A program made the translations under genes and the position numbers. From assembly GCF_000975115.1 (NCBI RefSeq), contig NZ_BBRE01000003.1, positions 248,001 to 312,000 on the forward strand: a stretch of 64,000 nucleotides of DNA. Direction: 5' to 3'. The notes beneath the pieces were generated by a model. It had not been told where the DNA came from. It made no database searches and saw nothing but the letters and a program-made list of their open reading frames with translations. Source of the stretch: Demequina oxidasica (GTDB lineage Bacteria > Actinomycetota > Actinomycetes > Actinomycetales > Demequinaceae). This document shows positions 35,593 through 46,238 of this stretch, piece by piece; the stretch's first letter is position 1, and each line of letters begins with the position of its first letter.

Positions 35593-35661
35593 GGCGTTCT
35601 CCTCCTCTCTTTGGGGTCGTTTAAATACAGCGTATGGGGATTCAAAGTTTGGGGTGGGGCC

Positions 35662-35787
35662 GGGTCACCGCTGGGGGAGCGGCGACCCGACCCGGGCGCG
35701 AGACGTATCTCGCGCGGGTGGTGAGCCGCGAGCGACTCACACCCAGGTGGGGCCCCGGCCCGTCAAGAACGGGGCCCCGGTGTGTGG
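35662..35787 (-). repeat. Four consecutive hairpins in the spacer between binding-protein and permease genes
   Basis: Between 35593 and 35791 I see four stem-loops in a row: 35662-35688 (GGGTC-x-CCGCT with AGCGG-x-GACCC), 35696-35715 (GCGCGAGA, loop CGTA, TCTCGCGC), 35721-35740 (GTGAG-x-CGC with GCG-x-CTCAC) and about 35737-35787 (two GGGGCCCC arms flanked by CACAC/GTGTG). No gene is in this region. It probably stabilises or attenuates the mRNA. Confidence 0.75.
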
Positions 35788-35791
35788 CTGA

Positions 35792-37156
35792 TTAGCCGTT
35801 GAGCATCGGGGTGATCTGAGCGTCGTACTCGGTCGCGAGGGCTGCGATGTCGCCGCCTGCGTTGACCTTGCCGAAGAACTCCTCGAGGAGGCTGCTGCCC
35901 TCGACTGCTGCCCAGCCCGGCGCGGCCGGGGTGAGCTTGGAGCCGGAAGCTGCCTCGATGTTGACCTTTGCGAACTGGTCGTCACCAAGTGCCGAGGTGA
36001 AGTCCAGGTTTGCCGGGCCAAGACCCGCACCAGCAAGCATCGTCTGGTAGTCGTCGGAGAAGATGATGCTCATGAGCTGCTTGGCCGCATCCTGGTTCTC
36101 GGATGCAGCGGAGACACCGATGTTCGAGCCACCAGCGAATACGGGGGCGATGCCACCGTCAACGCCAGGAAGAGCGAACGTACCGAAGGTGTCGTCGTCC
36201 CAGGTCAGGACGGGGGTGGTGCCGTCGTCGCCAACTACAACGTCACCGTTGTCGTCTTCCGACGTGAGGCCTACCGACCAGTGGGCCCAGTTCGGAGCCA
36301 TGATCGTTGCAGCCTCGGGCTTGCCCGTCGACTCGTTGTTGTTGATGTTGACCCAAGGAGTCGAGTCAAACTCGCCAACCGGGGCGTTAGAGGAGGAGGT
36401 GTAGAGGTCCTGAAGCATCTTCAGGCCCTTCTGGGTGTTCGGGTCGGACAGGGTGGAGACCCACTGGCCGTCCTCCTGCTTGGCAAGGTCGCCACCGTTC
36501 GCGAAGATCCACGAGATGCCGTTGCGCCAGTCGGATCCACCGAGGTAGAAGCCCGACATGTCGTCCGTCTTCAGCTTGGCGGCGTTGTCGTTGAACTCCT
36601 GCAGCGTGGTGGGCTGCGCCACGCCTGCTGCGTCGTAGATGTCCTTGCGGAAGATGATGGAACGCGAGCCGAAGTAGTACGGCATTGCGAAGTTCTTGTC
36701 ATCCTTCTTACCGACCTCGACGAAGGACTGAAGCAGGCTGTCGCCGCCCAGTTCGTCGTACATGTCGGTGAGGTCGCTGAACGCGCCAACTGCAGTGAAG
36801 GTGGGTGACCAGGTGTTACCGATCTCCGTCACGTCGGGGGTGTTGGCCGAGTCGGGAAGCGCGGTGGTCAGCTTCGCGAGTGCGTCGCCCCATCCCTGCT
36901 CCTCGATGGTCAACGTGCCACCGTTCTCTTCTGCATAGGTGTCCTTGAGGTACTGACGCAGGTCCTCGTTGGTGTCGCCACCCATGAGCCACAGAGTGAT
37001 GTCTGCGGACTCGGCGGTCATTGCCTCGTCCGTAGCACCGGTCGATGCCTCGGTGGTGGGCGCGGTGGTCTCTTCGTCACTGGAGGTTGAGCAGCCAGCG
37101 AGCACGAGTGCGGTAGCGGCCGTTGCTGCGGCTGCTCCGATCATCGTCTTCTTCAT
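35792..37156 (-). CDS. Sugar ABC transporter substrate-binding lipoprotein
   Basis: A 454-residue family 1 solute-binding protein. Lipoprotein signal with the lipobox LVLAGC (Cys about residue 22) followed by an acidic Ser/Thr linker, so it is anchored outside the membrane. Tryptophans and acidic residues are common in the body, as in oligosaccharide binders. Second gene of the amino-sugar operon, 66 bases after the ROK repressor. The ligand is probably a GlcNAc-containing disaccharide such as chitobiose or GlcNAc-MurNAc products (inference from the GH3, NagA and NagB neighbours). Confidence 0.92.
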   Translation of the reverse strand: MKKTMIGAAAATAATALVLAGCSTSSDEETTAPTTEASTGATDEAMTAESADITLWLMGGDTNEDLRQYLKDTYAEENGGTLTIEEQGWGDALAKLTTALPDSANTPDVTEIGNTWSPTFTAVGAFSDLTDMYDELGGDSLLQSFVEVGKKDDKNFAMPYYFGSRSIIFRKDIYDAAGVAQPTTLQEFNDNAAKLKTDDMSGFYLGGSDWRNGISWIFANGGDLAKQEDGQWVSTLSDPNTQKGLKMLQDLYTSSSNAPVGEFDSTPWVNINNNESTGKPEAATIMAPNWAHWSVGLTSEDDNGDVVVGDDGTTPVLTWDDDTFGTFALPGVDGGIAPVFAGGSNIGVSAASENQDAAKQLMSIIFSDDYQTMLAGAGLGPANLDFTSALGDDQFAKVNIEAASGSKLTPAAPGWAAVEGSSLLEEFFGKVNAGGDIAALATEYDAQITPMLNG

Positions 37157-37222
37157 AGCAGTGTCCTTTTCTCTTTGCTGCCGTGACCGCCATGGCCACG
37201 TCGTTGTGGTGATTTTTGGGGT

Positions 37223-38446
37223 TTAGTAGACCCCGAGTTGGCCGGTGAGGACCATGACTACTGCTCCGAGCACGATGATGTCGCGTCCGAGGGTTGTCAT
37301 TCGGACCGAAAGATCGCCGACAAACTCGGCCATCGTGCGGTCTCGGAGGGTGTCGGCGGCTGCTGCAATGAGCGGGCCGTCGATCAGTTCGGAGGGGCCG
37401 CTGAGCACGACTTCCCCCAAATTCAGGGCGCCCACAATGGGCGCGGTGGCGATGCCGAGGCGTTCGCCGGCCTCGCGCAGAATTGATTCGCGCTCGGCTT
37501 CAGTGGTCGCGTTCGCGAGGCGGGCCTCGATGCGCGGGATTGCAAGCCAAGTTTCGAGGCATCCGGACTTGCCGCACACGCAGATGTCGCCGCCGTCGGT
37601 GCCGACCATGACGTGGCCGATCTCGCCGGCTGCCGAGCCGGATCCGTAGACCTGCTGTCCGCCCACGATGAGGCCTGAGCCCACACCGCGTCCTGCACGC
37701 ACGAGCATCATGTCCGCTCCGCCGCCACCAAACGTGCGCTCGGCGAGCGCCGCGATGTTCGCATCGTTCGCTACTTGCACGGGGAGTTGTGCGCGCATCG
37801 ACAGGATCTGCTGGAGAGGGAGGTCCTTCCAGCCGAGGTTGGGTGCGCTGAGGACGGTGCCGGTGGCATCGACGATTCCGGGGCTACCAACGCCTACGCC
37901 GAGGATGGGTGCGGTGGCCGCGGCGACGAGTCGTTCAAGGATGAGGGCCGTCGCCTCGACGGCCTCTGAACCGGTCACGCCGGTCACGTCGAGCTCCTCA
38001 CGGTGCAGGACCGTGCCATCGAGGTTCGTGACGGCGCCACGGAAACGGGAGTTGAACGAGAGGTCGAGGCCCACCACCACAAAGCCGTTGCGGTTGATGT
38101 CGAGCATCGTGGCCGGCTTGCCTGGACGTGAGTCCGTGCGGACTCCGAGTTCGATCACGAGGTTCTCGTTGATGAGGTCGCCGATCAGGTCGGAGATCGT
38201 CACCCGGGTAAGCCCCACCTCCCTGGCGAGGTCAGCGCGGCTGAGGCCCTCGGCGCGAAAGAGCGCTTGAAGCACAAGTGCGCGGTTGTGGCTGCGAGCG
38301 TGCTCCGGAAGGACGCGCGCACCAGCCTGCACTGCGCCGGCCCAGGCCGTGCTGCGTGCGGGGTTCGCGATGCCAAACTCACCGGTGTTGGCCGCCGTTG
38401 TGGCGCTCACACCGGAAGTGCGTCGCTGCGCTTCCTCGGTTGTCAT
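37223..38446 (-). CDS. ROK-family transcriptional regulator (NagC/XylR type)
   Basis: A 407-residue ROK repressor: N-terminal winged helix-turn-helix (about 50-105, GLSRADLAREVGLTRVTISD) and a ROK sugar-binding domain with the zinc motif CVCGKSGCLE intact. First gene of the operon running to nagA at 29796. ATG 38446 lies inside one arm of an 11-bp inverted repeat at 38446-38474, so it very likely represses its own operon, relieved by an amino sugar or its phosphate (inference). Confidence 0.92.
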   Translation of the reverse strand: MTTEEAQRRTSGVSATTAANTGEFGIANPARSTAWAGAVQAGARVLPEHARSHNRALVLQALFRAEGLSRADLAREVGLTRVTISDLIGDLINENLVIELGVRTDSRPGKPATMLDINRNGFVVVGLDLSFNSRFRGAVTNLDGTVLHREELDVTGVTGSEAVEATALILERLVAAATAPILGVGVGSPGIVDATGTVLSAPNLGWKDLPLQQILSMRAQLPVQVANDANIAALAERTFGGGGADMMLVRAGRGVGSGLIVGGQQVYGSGSAAGEIGHVMVGTDGGDICVCGKSGCLETWLAIPRIEARLANATTEAERESILREAGERLGIATAPIVGALNLGEVVLSGPSELIDGPLIAAAADTLRDRTMAEFVGDLSVRMTTLGRDIIVLGAVVMVLTGQLGVY

Positions 38447-38474
38447 GTTTGTTAGTAAAGGTCACTAACAAACA
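38446..38474. promoter_or_regulatory. Putative ROK operator (11-bp inverted repeat)
   Basis: Arms TGTTTGTTAGT (38446-38456) and ACTAACAAACA (38464-38474) are perfect inverted repeats with a seven-base spacer AAAGGTC. One arm ends in the ATG of the ROK regulator. The TTTGTTAGT form and AT-rich content stand out in this GC-rich DNA and match operators of ROK/XylR-like repressors. Confidence 0.75.
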
Positions 38475-38506
38475 AAAAGCAAGCCCAAAACCGAAATCTC
38501 GAAAAC

Positions 38507-38524
38507 TGTTACCGGGCCGTAACA
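38507..38524. promoter_or_regulatory. TGTTAC inverted repeat upstream of the pyruvyltransferase gene
   Basis: TGTTAC (38507-38512) and GTAACA (38519-38524) are inverted around CGGGCC, in the 230-base divergent region between the ROK regulator and the pyruvyltransferase gene. A regulatory site is possible. Confidence 0.3.
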
Positions 38525-38676
38525 CGATGCCTGCGCGACACCCCGACCCGAGGCCCGAGTGCTCACGATCGCCAAGGCGCCCAGCGAGCGCGAGAGATTC
38601 TTGGTAGTTAATGAGCGCACGCGATAACCTTGGGACGCGCACTCGCGCTCTCTCCCAGACCCTCTGAAGGGCAAGT

Positions 38677-40200
38677 ATGAACGTCGTTGTTGTCGGTGAC
38701 ATTGGTTGGCAGTTTCTCTATCACCTAGGCGATGAAGCCATGACTGAGGCTGCCATTGACATGCTGCGCGATCGCCAGGTCGATCAGATCACGCTAGTAG
38801 CCGGCCAACCGGCCGTGTCGGAAGCGTTCTACGGGCTCCCCTGCGTGACGCGGGTTGGATTCAAATCCGGCTGGAGTCGAAGGGGAAATGCAGGGCACCT
38901 TCGCAAGGTAGCGACGCAGCTCGCGGACGCTACCTACGATGAGAAGTCGATCTTTGCAGCCATCCGCGATTGCGATGTTGTGCTCATCGCCGGTGGCGGG
39001 AACATGAACTCGCGGGACTATCACCTGCTGTATGAGCGCGTCGCCGCCAAGCGTATCGCTGAACACTTTGGGAAGCCGCTCTATGTCTCCAGTCAGACAG
39101 TCGGCCCGATGCTTCTTCCCGAGGATCGCGACCTCGTTGTCGAGATTGCTGATTATGCGAATGCCTTCGGATGCAGAGAGGCCACGACCACGGCGCTCAT
39201 GCGGCGCCACGTGGCACGTCCCGATCGAGTTCATCACACGCTTGACGACGCCTCCGTCCTGACCTCGGACAGCAAGGCGCGAGAGGTCGTACAGGAGCTC
39301 GCGGGTGATAAGCGATTCGTGGTGGCCTCGTTCACTAATCACCACGGTTCGATCTGGGCGAACCGCGACTCGTACTACTCCGACATTGCAGCAGCTTGCG
39401 CCGCAATAGCCTCGGACAACGACGTCGAGGTGCTCCTCGCTCCTCACGCTGGCTCGCTAGACCCCGCCCAAACATCGCGGGACCAGGAGAGCAATGAGAT
39501 CATCGCCAAACTTGCTGACTCGCCGAGGGTTCGGGCAACCCGCATGATCACGGCACGCGAGGACGTCGCCTTGATTGAGGCCGCTGTGCTGTCGCTGTCG
39601 ACCCGCTACCACCCCACCATTTTCGGACCGTCTGCCGCGACGCCCACCATTGGGATTGCGCCTTCGTACTACTCGTCAATTCGCATGCGCGGTTCGATGC
39701 GCAACGTGGGCCTCGAGCGTTTCGTGTTGCCCACCAGTTCGATGCATCTTTTGCGCGATGCTGCTCGGGAAGCGATCGGCAAGGACGAATCGCTAGCGCG
39801 GTTCCTGGAGTCCGCTCGCGAGCGCGCGCTTGGATTCCAGCATGCCTGGTGGGACGGGCTCACGGACGCAATGCGCACTGGTAGCGACGTGAATTTCACT
39901 GCAACACTGGAGGCGGAAGCGTATGTTCCGGCCGGGAGCTGGTCAGCGGAGAACGAGATCATCATTCCGGTGTTTGACAACTACGCAAAGACTGTCGATC
40001 TGAGCAAGGAACTGGCGGGCTTCCTCAAGGATGCGCGAGAGAGTAAGAAGCAACTCACAGCCTCCGTGGAAGCGACCCAAGAGAAGCTGACGAAGGCCGA
40101 GTCCGACCTCGAGCAATCCCGGGCGACCGTCAGCCGTTACAAGAATCGCAAGGTCGTCAGGCTTGCCGACAAACTCGGACGGATGTTGCCTGGCCGGTAG
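38677..40200 (+). CDS. Polysaccharide pyruvyltransferase family protein
   Basis: A 507-residue protein with a polysaccharide pyruvyltransferase (CsaB/PssM-like) domain at about 1-350: VVGDIGWQFLYHLGDEAM at the start, DVVLIAGGGNMNSRD, and LSTRYHPTIFGPSAATPTIG near 305-325 with the conserved HxxI/F-GPSA-type segment. A predicted coiled coil (about 440-500, LTKAESDLEQSRATVSRYK) follows and is unusual in CsaB. Such enzymes put pyruvate ketals on wall glycans, the ligands of SLH domains. Four SLH genes lie 15-20 kb away. The link is inference. It converges with the GT2-TagF gene. Confidence 0.85.
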   Translation: MNVVVVGDIGWQFLYHLGDEAMTEAAIDMLRDRQVDQITLVAGQPAVSEAFYGLPCVTRVGFKSGWSRRGNAGHLRKVATQLADATYDEKSIFAAIRDCDVVLIAGGGNMNSRDYHLLYERVAAKRIAEHFGKPLYVSSQTVGPMLLPEDRDLVVEIADYANAFGCREATTTALMRRHVARPDRVHHTLDDASVLTSDSKAREVVQELAGDKRFVVASFTNHHGSIWANRDSYYSDIAAACAAIASDNDVEVLLAPHAGSLDPAQTSRDQESNEIIAKLADSPRVRATRMITAREDVALIEAAVLSLSTRYHPTIFGPSAATPTIGIAPSYYSSIRMRGSMRNVGLERFVLPTSSMHLLRDAAREAIGKDESLARFLESARERALGFQHAWWDGLTDAMRTGSDVNFTATLEAEAYVPAGSWSAENEIIIPVFDNYAKTVDLSKELAGFLKDARESKKQLTASVEATQEKLTKAESDLEQSRATVSRYKNRKVVRLADKLGRMLPGR

Positions 40201-40206
40201 TGGATG

Positions 40207-40236
40207 GTCGCTTGACTTCGCGTGAAGTTAAGCGAC
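40207..40236. terminator. Bidirectional hairpin between convergent polymer genes
   Basis: GTCGCTT-G-ACTTC and GAAGT-T-AAGCGAC form a 13-bp stem with a GCGT loop in the 27-base gap, overlapping the minus-gene stop. It is probably a shared transcript end. Confidence 0.6.
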
Positions 40237-42435
40237 TCGGTCCATCTGCCACGTGGCGAGCGAAGGTACATTACTTCGCTCGATCTTTCTCGCGGGTGCG
40301 CCCTCAATCACGCGCGCCACAATATCCCTCGCGGCGTGGCCAGTGTCGAACTCACAGAACAACTCCTGGAAACGGTTGAGGCGTGCTGCGCTTTCCGGGC
40401 TCTCGTACTCACGTGAACTCAACGCGGCAGCCAACTCACTCGCGGTGCGTGCCACGATCCCGGGGGAATCCACCGTGATGTCGAAGTAGGTCCCTCGTTG
40501 GATCCTGTACTGTTCCCAGTCATATGCGAACACAATGATGGGCCTGTTGAGGTTGGCGAAGTCAAACATCGCACTTGAGTAATCGGTGATCATGACGTCA
40601 GCTGCGAGGTACAAGTCCTCTACCGCATCGTAGGAAGTGACATCCAACATGGAGGCATGCAGCTCTGCGCCACGCTCCCGTCCCGCCAGATAGTGGCCAC
40701 GCATGAGGAGAACGTCGCCGTCGTCTAGGGCTTCAGCGATGAGGTCAAAGTCTGCTGCCGGGATAAGATCTCTGTCCCGTTCACGGAACGTGGGCACATA
40801 GAGAATGACACGGGCATCGGAACCGACTCCGACGCGCTCTCTTGCGGCCTGCACGGCCGAATCGTCCGCGTTGACCAGGACGTCATTGCGAGGGTAGCCA
40901 TACTCGAGTGTTTCGCAGTTGACGGGGTAACTGTGCTTCCAAACCTCCGCGCTGTAGGAGTTTGACACCAGCGAGTAGTCCCAGTTTTGGCACCTCCCCA
41001 GCAGTCCGTTTACCCAGCGGCGGTCTTGTCCTACTTCCTCAACTCCCATTCGCTTGAGCGGGGTGCCGTGGTGAAGTTGGGTGAACACCTGTCGAGGACG
41101 CTTCTTCCAGAAGCCCGGAAGGTTGACGTCGAGGAAGAAGTACTTGGCCGTCGCGAGTACTCGGTAATATTTGTGGCTGCCCTTGACCACGTACTCCCAA
41201 CCAGAGGGCACTCCCGGGGTATCTGCGGCGCCGACGCTCCACACAATTCTCATACCGGGATGGGTCCGACGAATCTCGCGATCAATAGCCAAGCAATTCA
41301 GCCGAGGCGCACGGCCCCACAGATTCTCCATCACGACCATGCCGCTGTTGACTCGGGCAAAACGTCGGTAGAAGTCGTAGGAGCGGCGGTTATGGTAGTT
41401 CGCTCGCAAAAACTTCACCACTGATCTCGCGCCGTTGCGCAGAGCGGTCTTGGTGGCGATCAGCGCCTCTGACGCCCGCATGCGCAAGGCGAAGGGCTCA
41501 TACGAGAGCGACCAGAAACGCCGCATCAACTTCCACTTATCGCCCTGAGTCGGCAATACGTAGCTGGCGGGAGCATGCTGACGAACGCTGCGGCGCGCAT
41601 TGGTGTAAAAATCGCGACGCATGTTGGCCGGAATTCGATGACGCTTTGTCGTCGCGAGAGTGATGATGTTGCGTAGGGCACGCGTAAACACCTCCACGCG
41701 CATCTTCTCCTCGATGCCGAGTCCATCCATGACGTCCATCAACCTGTCGAACTGGTCGACAATCTGAACGTGCCTAGCATCGGTGCTGCGGAGAATGGAA
41801 CCAGACCAGCGTTGGCGATAGCGATAAATGGGTTCGTCGAGTCCAACAATCGAGTTCGCCGCCGCAAGGATCGGATAGGACCACGGGATGTCCTCGTAGT
41901 ACCCCACTGGAAATTCGACGCCAAGCTCATCAAGGAACTCTCGGCGGTAAACCTTATTCCAGGCAACGTTGAGGACGTCGAGGATCGAAGTGTGGTCAGC
42001 AGCAACAAAGGGCCCCTCGAACTGCAACGGCGAGCGCTGAACTCCCTCGACCGCGGATCCATTCGGGTACAGCCGCTCGTATCCGAACACCACAACATCC
42101 GCTGCGTACTCATTGAGCGTAAGACGAAGACGCTCAAGCGCGCCTTCCTTGAGGTAGTCGTCGCCGTCAAGGAACACAATGTATTCGCCCTGCGCCTCAC
42201 GCATCCCCAGGTTGCGAGCACGGCCCAGGCCCACGTTGCTGTCGGGACGCTCGACGCGTACCGATGCGTACTCCGCTGCTAGTTGGTCCGCCAGAACTGA
42301 TGTTCCATCCGTGGAACGGTCGTCGACAACAATCACTTCCACAGACTCATACTGTGCGACAGACATGACTGCTTGGCGTAGGTAACCCTGAACGTTGTAC
42401 GCGGGAATGACTACTGAGAACTGAGGGGCGTGCAT
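40228..42435 (-). CDS. Fusion of GT2 glycosyltransferase and CDP-glycerol glycerophosphotransferase
   Basis: A 735-residue two-domain enzyme. N-terminal GT2 domain (about 1-240): FSVVIPAYNVQGYL, VIVVDDRSTDG, GEYIVFLDGDDYL and YYEDIPWSYPI. C-terminal TagF-like domain (about 340-710): QLHHGTPLKRMG, GYPRNDVL, LYVPTFRERD, MRGHYL and the MITDYSSAMFDFA signature. This pairing suits a polymer with alternating sugar and glycerol- (or other alditol-) phosphate units. I chose ATG 42435, behind GGAAGAAG. CDP-glycerol could come from TagD at 28484. It faces the pyruvyltransferase-family gene, so both may build one wall polymer. Confidence 0.92.
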   Translation of the reverse strand: MHAPQFSVVIPAYNVQGYLRQAVMSVAQYESVEVIVVDDRSTDGTSVLADQLAAEYASVRVERPDSNVGLGRARNLGMREAQGEYIVFLDGDDYLKEGALERLRLTLNEYAADVVVFGYERLYPNGSAVEGVQRSPLQFEGPFVAADHTSILDVLNVAWNKVYRREFLDELGVEFPVGYYEDIPWSYPILAAANSIVGLDEPIYRYRQRWSGSILRSTDARHVQIVDQFDRLMDVMDGLGIEEKMRVEVFTRALRNIITLATTKRHRIPANMRRDFYTNARRSVRQHAPASYVLPTQGDKWKLMRRFWSLSYEPFALRMRASEALIATKTALRNGARSVVKFLRANYHNRRSYDFYRRFARVNSGMVVMENLWGRAPRLNCLAIDREIRRTHPGMRIVWSVGAADTPGVPSGWEYVVKGSHKYYRVLATAKYFFLDVNLPGFWKKRPRQVFTQLHHGTPLKRMGVEEVGQDRRWVNGLLGRCQNWDYSLVSNSYSAEVWKHSYPVNCETLEYGYPRNDVLVNADDSAVQAARERVGVGSDARVILYVPTFRERDRDLIPAADFDLIAEALDDGDVLLMRGHYLAGRERGAELHASMLDVTSYDAVEDLYLAADVMITDYSSAMFDFANLNRPIIVFAYDWEQYRIQRGTYFDITVDSPGIVARTASELAAALSSREYESPESAARLNRFQELFCEFDTGHAARDIVARVIEGAPARKIERSNVPSLATWQMDRVA

Positions 42436-42495
42436 CGACACTTCTTCCGTTTCATTGTCGCAATCGCTCAACAACCGTGGCGAGCTAGGAGAAAA

Positions 42496-44711
<2,216 letters not shown>

Positions 44712-44889
44712 GCGAAAGCGCTCCTCTAATAAAGGGAATTGTCCTGCCCTCTAGGGTAGTCCACGCTCACGGGTCCCGGGGTCGGTGCAAAACAGCCTGG
44801 CATTCCGACGCGCCAACGCGAACTCAAGCTCACCACGTGCCACTATTCATGAAGGGCAGATGCCCGCCAGTTACTACATGGAGGTCACT

Positions 44890-45732
44890 ATGGCCGAAGA
44901 GCCTACGCAGCCCAACGCTGCTGATATAGACGAAGTTCTTGTTGAAGAGGAAATGATCGAAGACATTTGGGTCGAGGACAATTCCGCTCCTAGCCTCATG
45001 GCGCGACTCGGAGCTGAGATTGCGGGTACCTTCATCCTGGTCGTGATGGGTGTTGGCACCGCGCTGTTCCTTTCCGTTGGCAACAACGGAACGCTGACCG
45101 CGGGACTCGCGTTCGGTGCAGCTGTGGTGATTGGCGCCACGGCGTTCGGTCACATCTCGGGTGCACACTTCAACTCCGCCATCACCGTGGGCGTCTGGCT
45201 CTCGGGCCGGTTCCCCGGCCGCGACGTCGCGCCATACATCCTCGCGCAGCTCGTTGGCGCCTCGCTCGCCGGTGGCGCTTTGTACATCATTACGCTCGCC
45301 AACCCGCAGATCGTCGATTCTGCGAGCGCACAGACCGTTCTCGCCTCTGGTGCGAACATGTTTGGCGAAGGAACCGCCGGCGGTTGGGGCGTAGGAGCCG
45401 CAATTCTGGTCGAGGTCATCGCCACCGCAATTCTGGTGCTGGCTGTCCTCGCCGCCACCTCGGTCCGCGGCGTGCGTTCGCTCGCGCCGTTCATCATCGG
45501 TCTCACCCTGGCGTTCGTACTCGTGCTCGCCATCCCGGTGACCAACGGTTCGGTTAACCCCGCCAGGTCGACGGGTATTGCGCTGTTCGCCGGCGCTGAC
45601 GCTCTCAGCCAGCTCTGGGTGTTCTGGGTCGCGCCACTGGTCGGTGCGGCGATCATCGGCCTGCTCTACCGCGCGTTTGGCCGCGAGGACGAGATCGAAG
45701 AAGTCGAAACCATCGACTTCGTCACCGACTAG
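44890..45732 (+). CDS. MIP-family aquaporin/glycerol channel with altered first NPA
   Basis: A 280-residue major intrinsic protein with six membrane helices. The first half-helix motif reads SGAHFNSAIT, NSA instead of NPA; the second is canonical, GSVNPARS. An acidic N-terminal tail of about 40 residues (EVLVEEEMIEDIWVED) is unusual. Water or small solutes are likely cargo; the change could alter selectivity. I chose ATG 44890, behind GGAGG; the longer upstream frame lacks support. A strong terminator follows. Confidence 0.9.
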   Translation: MAEEPTQPNAADIDEVLVEEEMIEDIWVEDNSAPSLMARLGAEIAGTFILVVMGVGTALFLSVGNNGTLTAGLAFGAAVVIGATAFGHISGAHFNSAITVGVWLSGRFPGRDVAPYILAQLVGASLAGGALYIITLANPQIVDSASAQTVLASGANMFGEGTAGGWGVGAAILVEVIATAILVLAVLAATSVRGVRSLAPFIIGLTLAFVLVLAIPVTNGSVNPARSTGIALFAGADALSQLWVFWVAPLVGAAIIGLLYRAFGREDEIEEVETIDFVTD

Positions 45733-45749
45733 GTTCTTCGGTACAACGA

Positions 45750-45785
45750 ATCGGGGCCCGTCCATTGCGGGGGGGCCCCGATTTT
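45750..45785. terminator. Intrinsic terminator after the aquaporin gene
   Basis: AATCGGGGCCC pairs with GGGCCCCGATT across a GC-rich loop, followed by TTC. It lies 18 bases past the aquaporin stop in a convergent gap, so it may also serve the minus-strand DUF3017 gene. Confidence 0.8.
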
Positions 45786-45831
45786 CGTTTGACGAGTACG
45801 TACCGGCCGATGCCGCGGCTGGCTGTGCTTG

Positions 45832-46221
45832 CTACTCCAGCGGGGTAGCGAATGCCAAGAACAGCAACACGCCACCGAGTATCGCGAGCGTCGCCACGTC
45901 AACGGCGCGACGGCGGATGGCGAACGCCATCTTGGCCGGCATCACGATGCGTGCGATCGCCCCGCCAAGGGCCAAAGTCGCGAACAGCACCAGTGCCAAT
46001 TGCACGCTTACGAGCCATGCCACCGCGACAATCACGAAACACGCCGCCAACGCGCCCACCGCGAGCCGCAACGGCACTAGCCGCAACTTGGGAAGAATCA
46101 CGAGCTTGCGCACAGCGGCTCGGGGGACACCGTTGCCGGAACCTACGCTTCCGTGCGCAGCGTCGCCAGAGTCCGCGGCTTCAGCCGAAGCCGGCTCGGG
46201 TGCTGCTGCTTTGGGGGTCAC
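45832..46221 (-). CDS. DUF3017 membrane protein
   Basis: A 129-residue small membrane protein of the actinobacterial DUF3017 family. A disordered Ala/Glu-rich N-terminus is followed by three hydrophobic segments, with RRRAVDVATLAILGGVLLF, the family's last helix. No known function. It starts (GTG 46221) 17 bases after purH, the usual position for this family next to purH or folD, so it is probably co-transcribed. Confidence 0.8.
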   Translation of the reverse strand: MTPKAAAPEPASAEAADSGDAAHGSVGSGNGVPRAAVRKLVILPKLRLVPLRLAVGALAACFVIVAVAWLVSVQLALVLFATLALGGAIARIVMPAKMAFAIRRRAVDVATLAILGGVLLFLAFATPLE

Positions 46222-46238
46222 GGAGGTCTCGGCAGTTC

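Noticed and set aside
35737-35787. GGGGCCCC hairpin as an intrinsic terminator ending the operon
   Set aside because: No T-run follows on the minus strand, and matching permease genes of the same transporter lie downstream; attenuation or stabilisation fits better.
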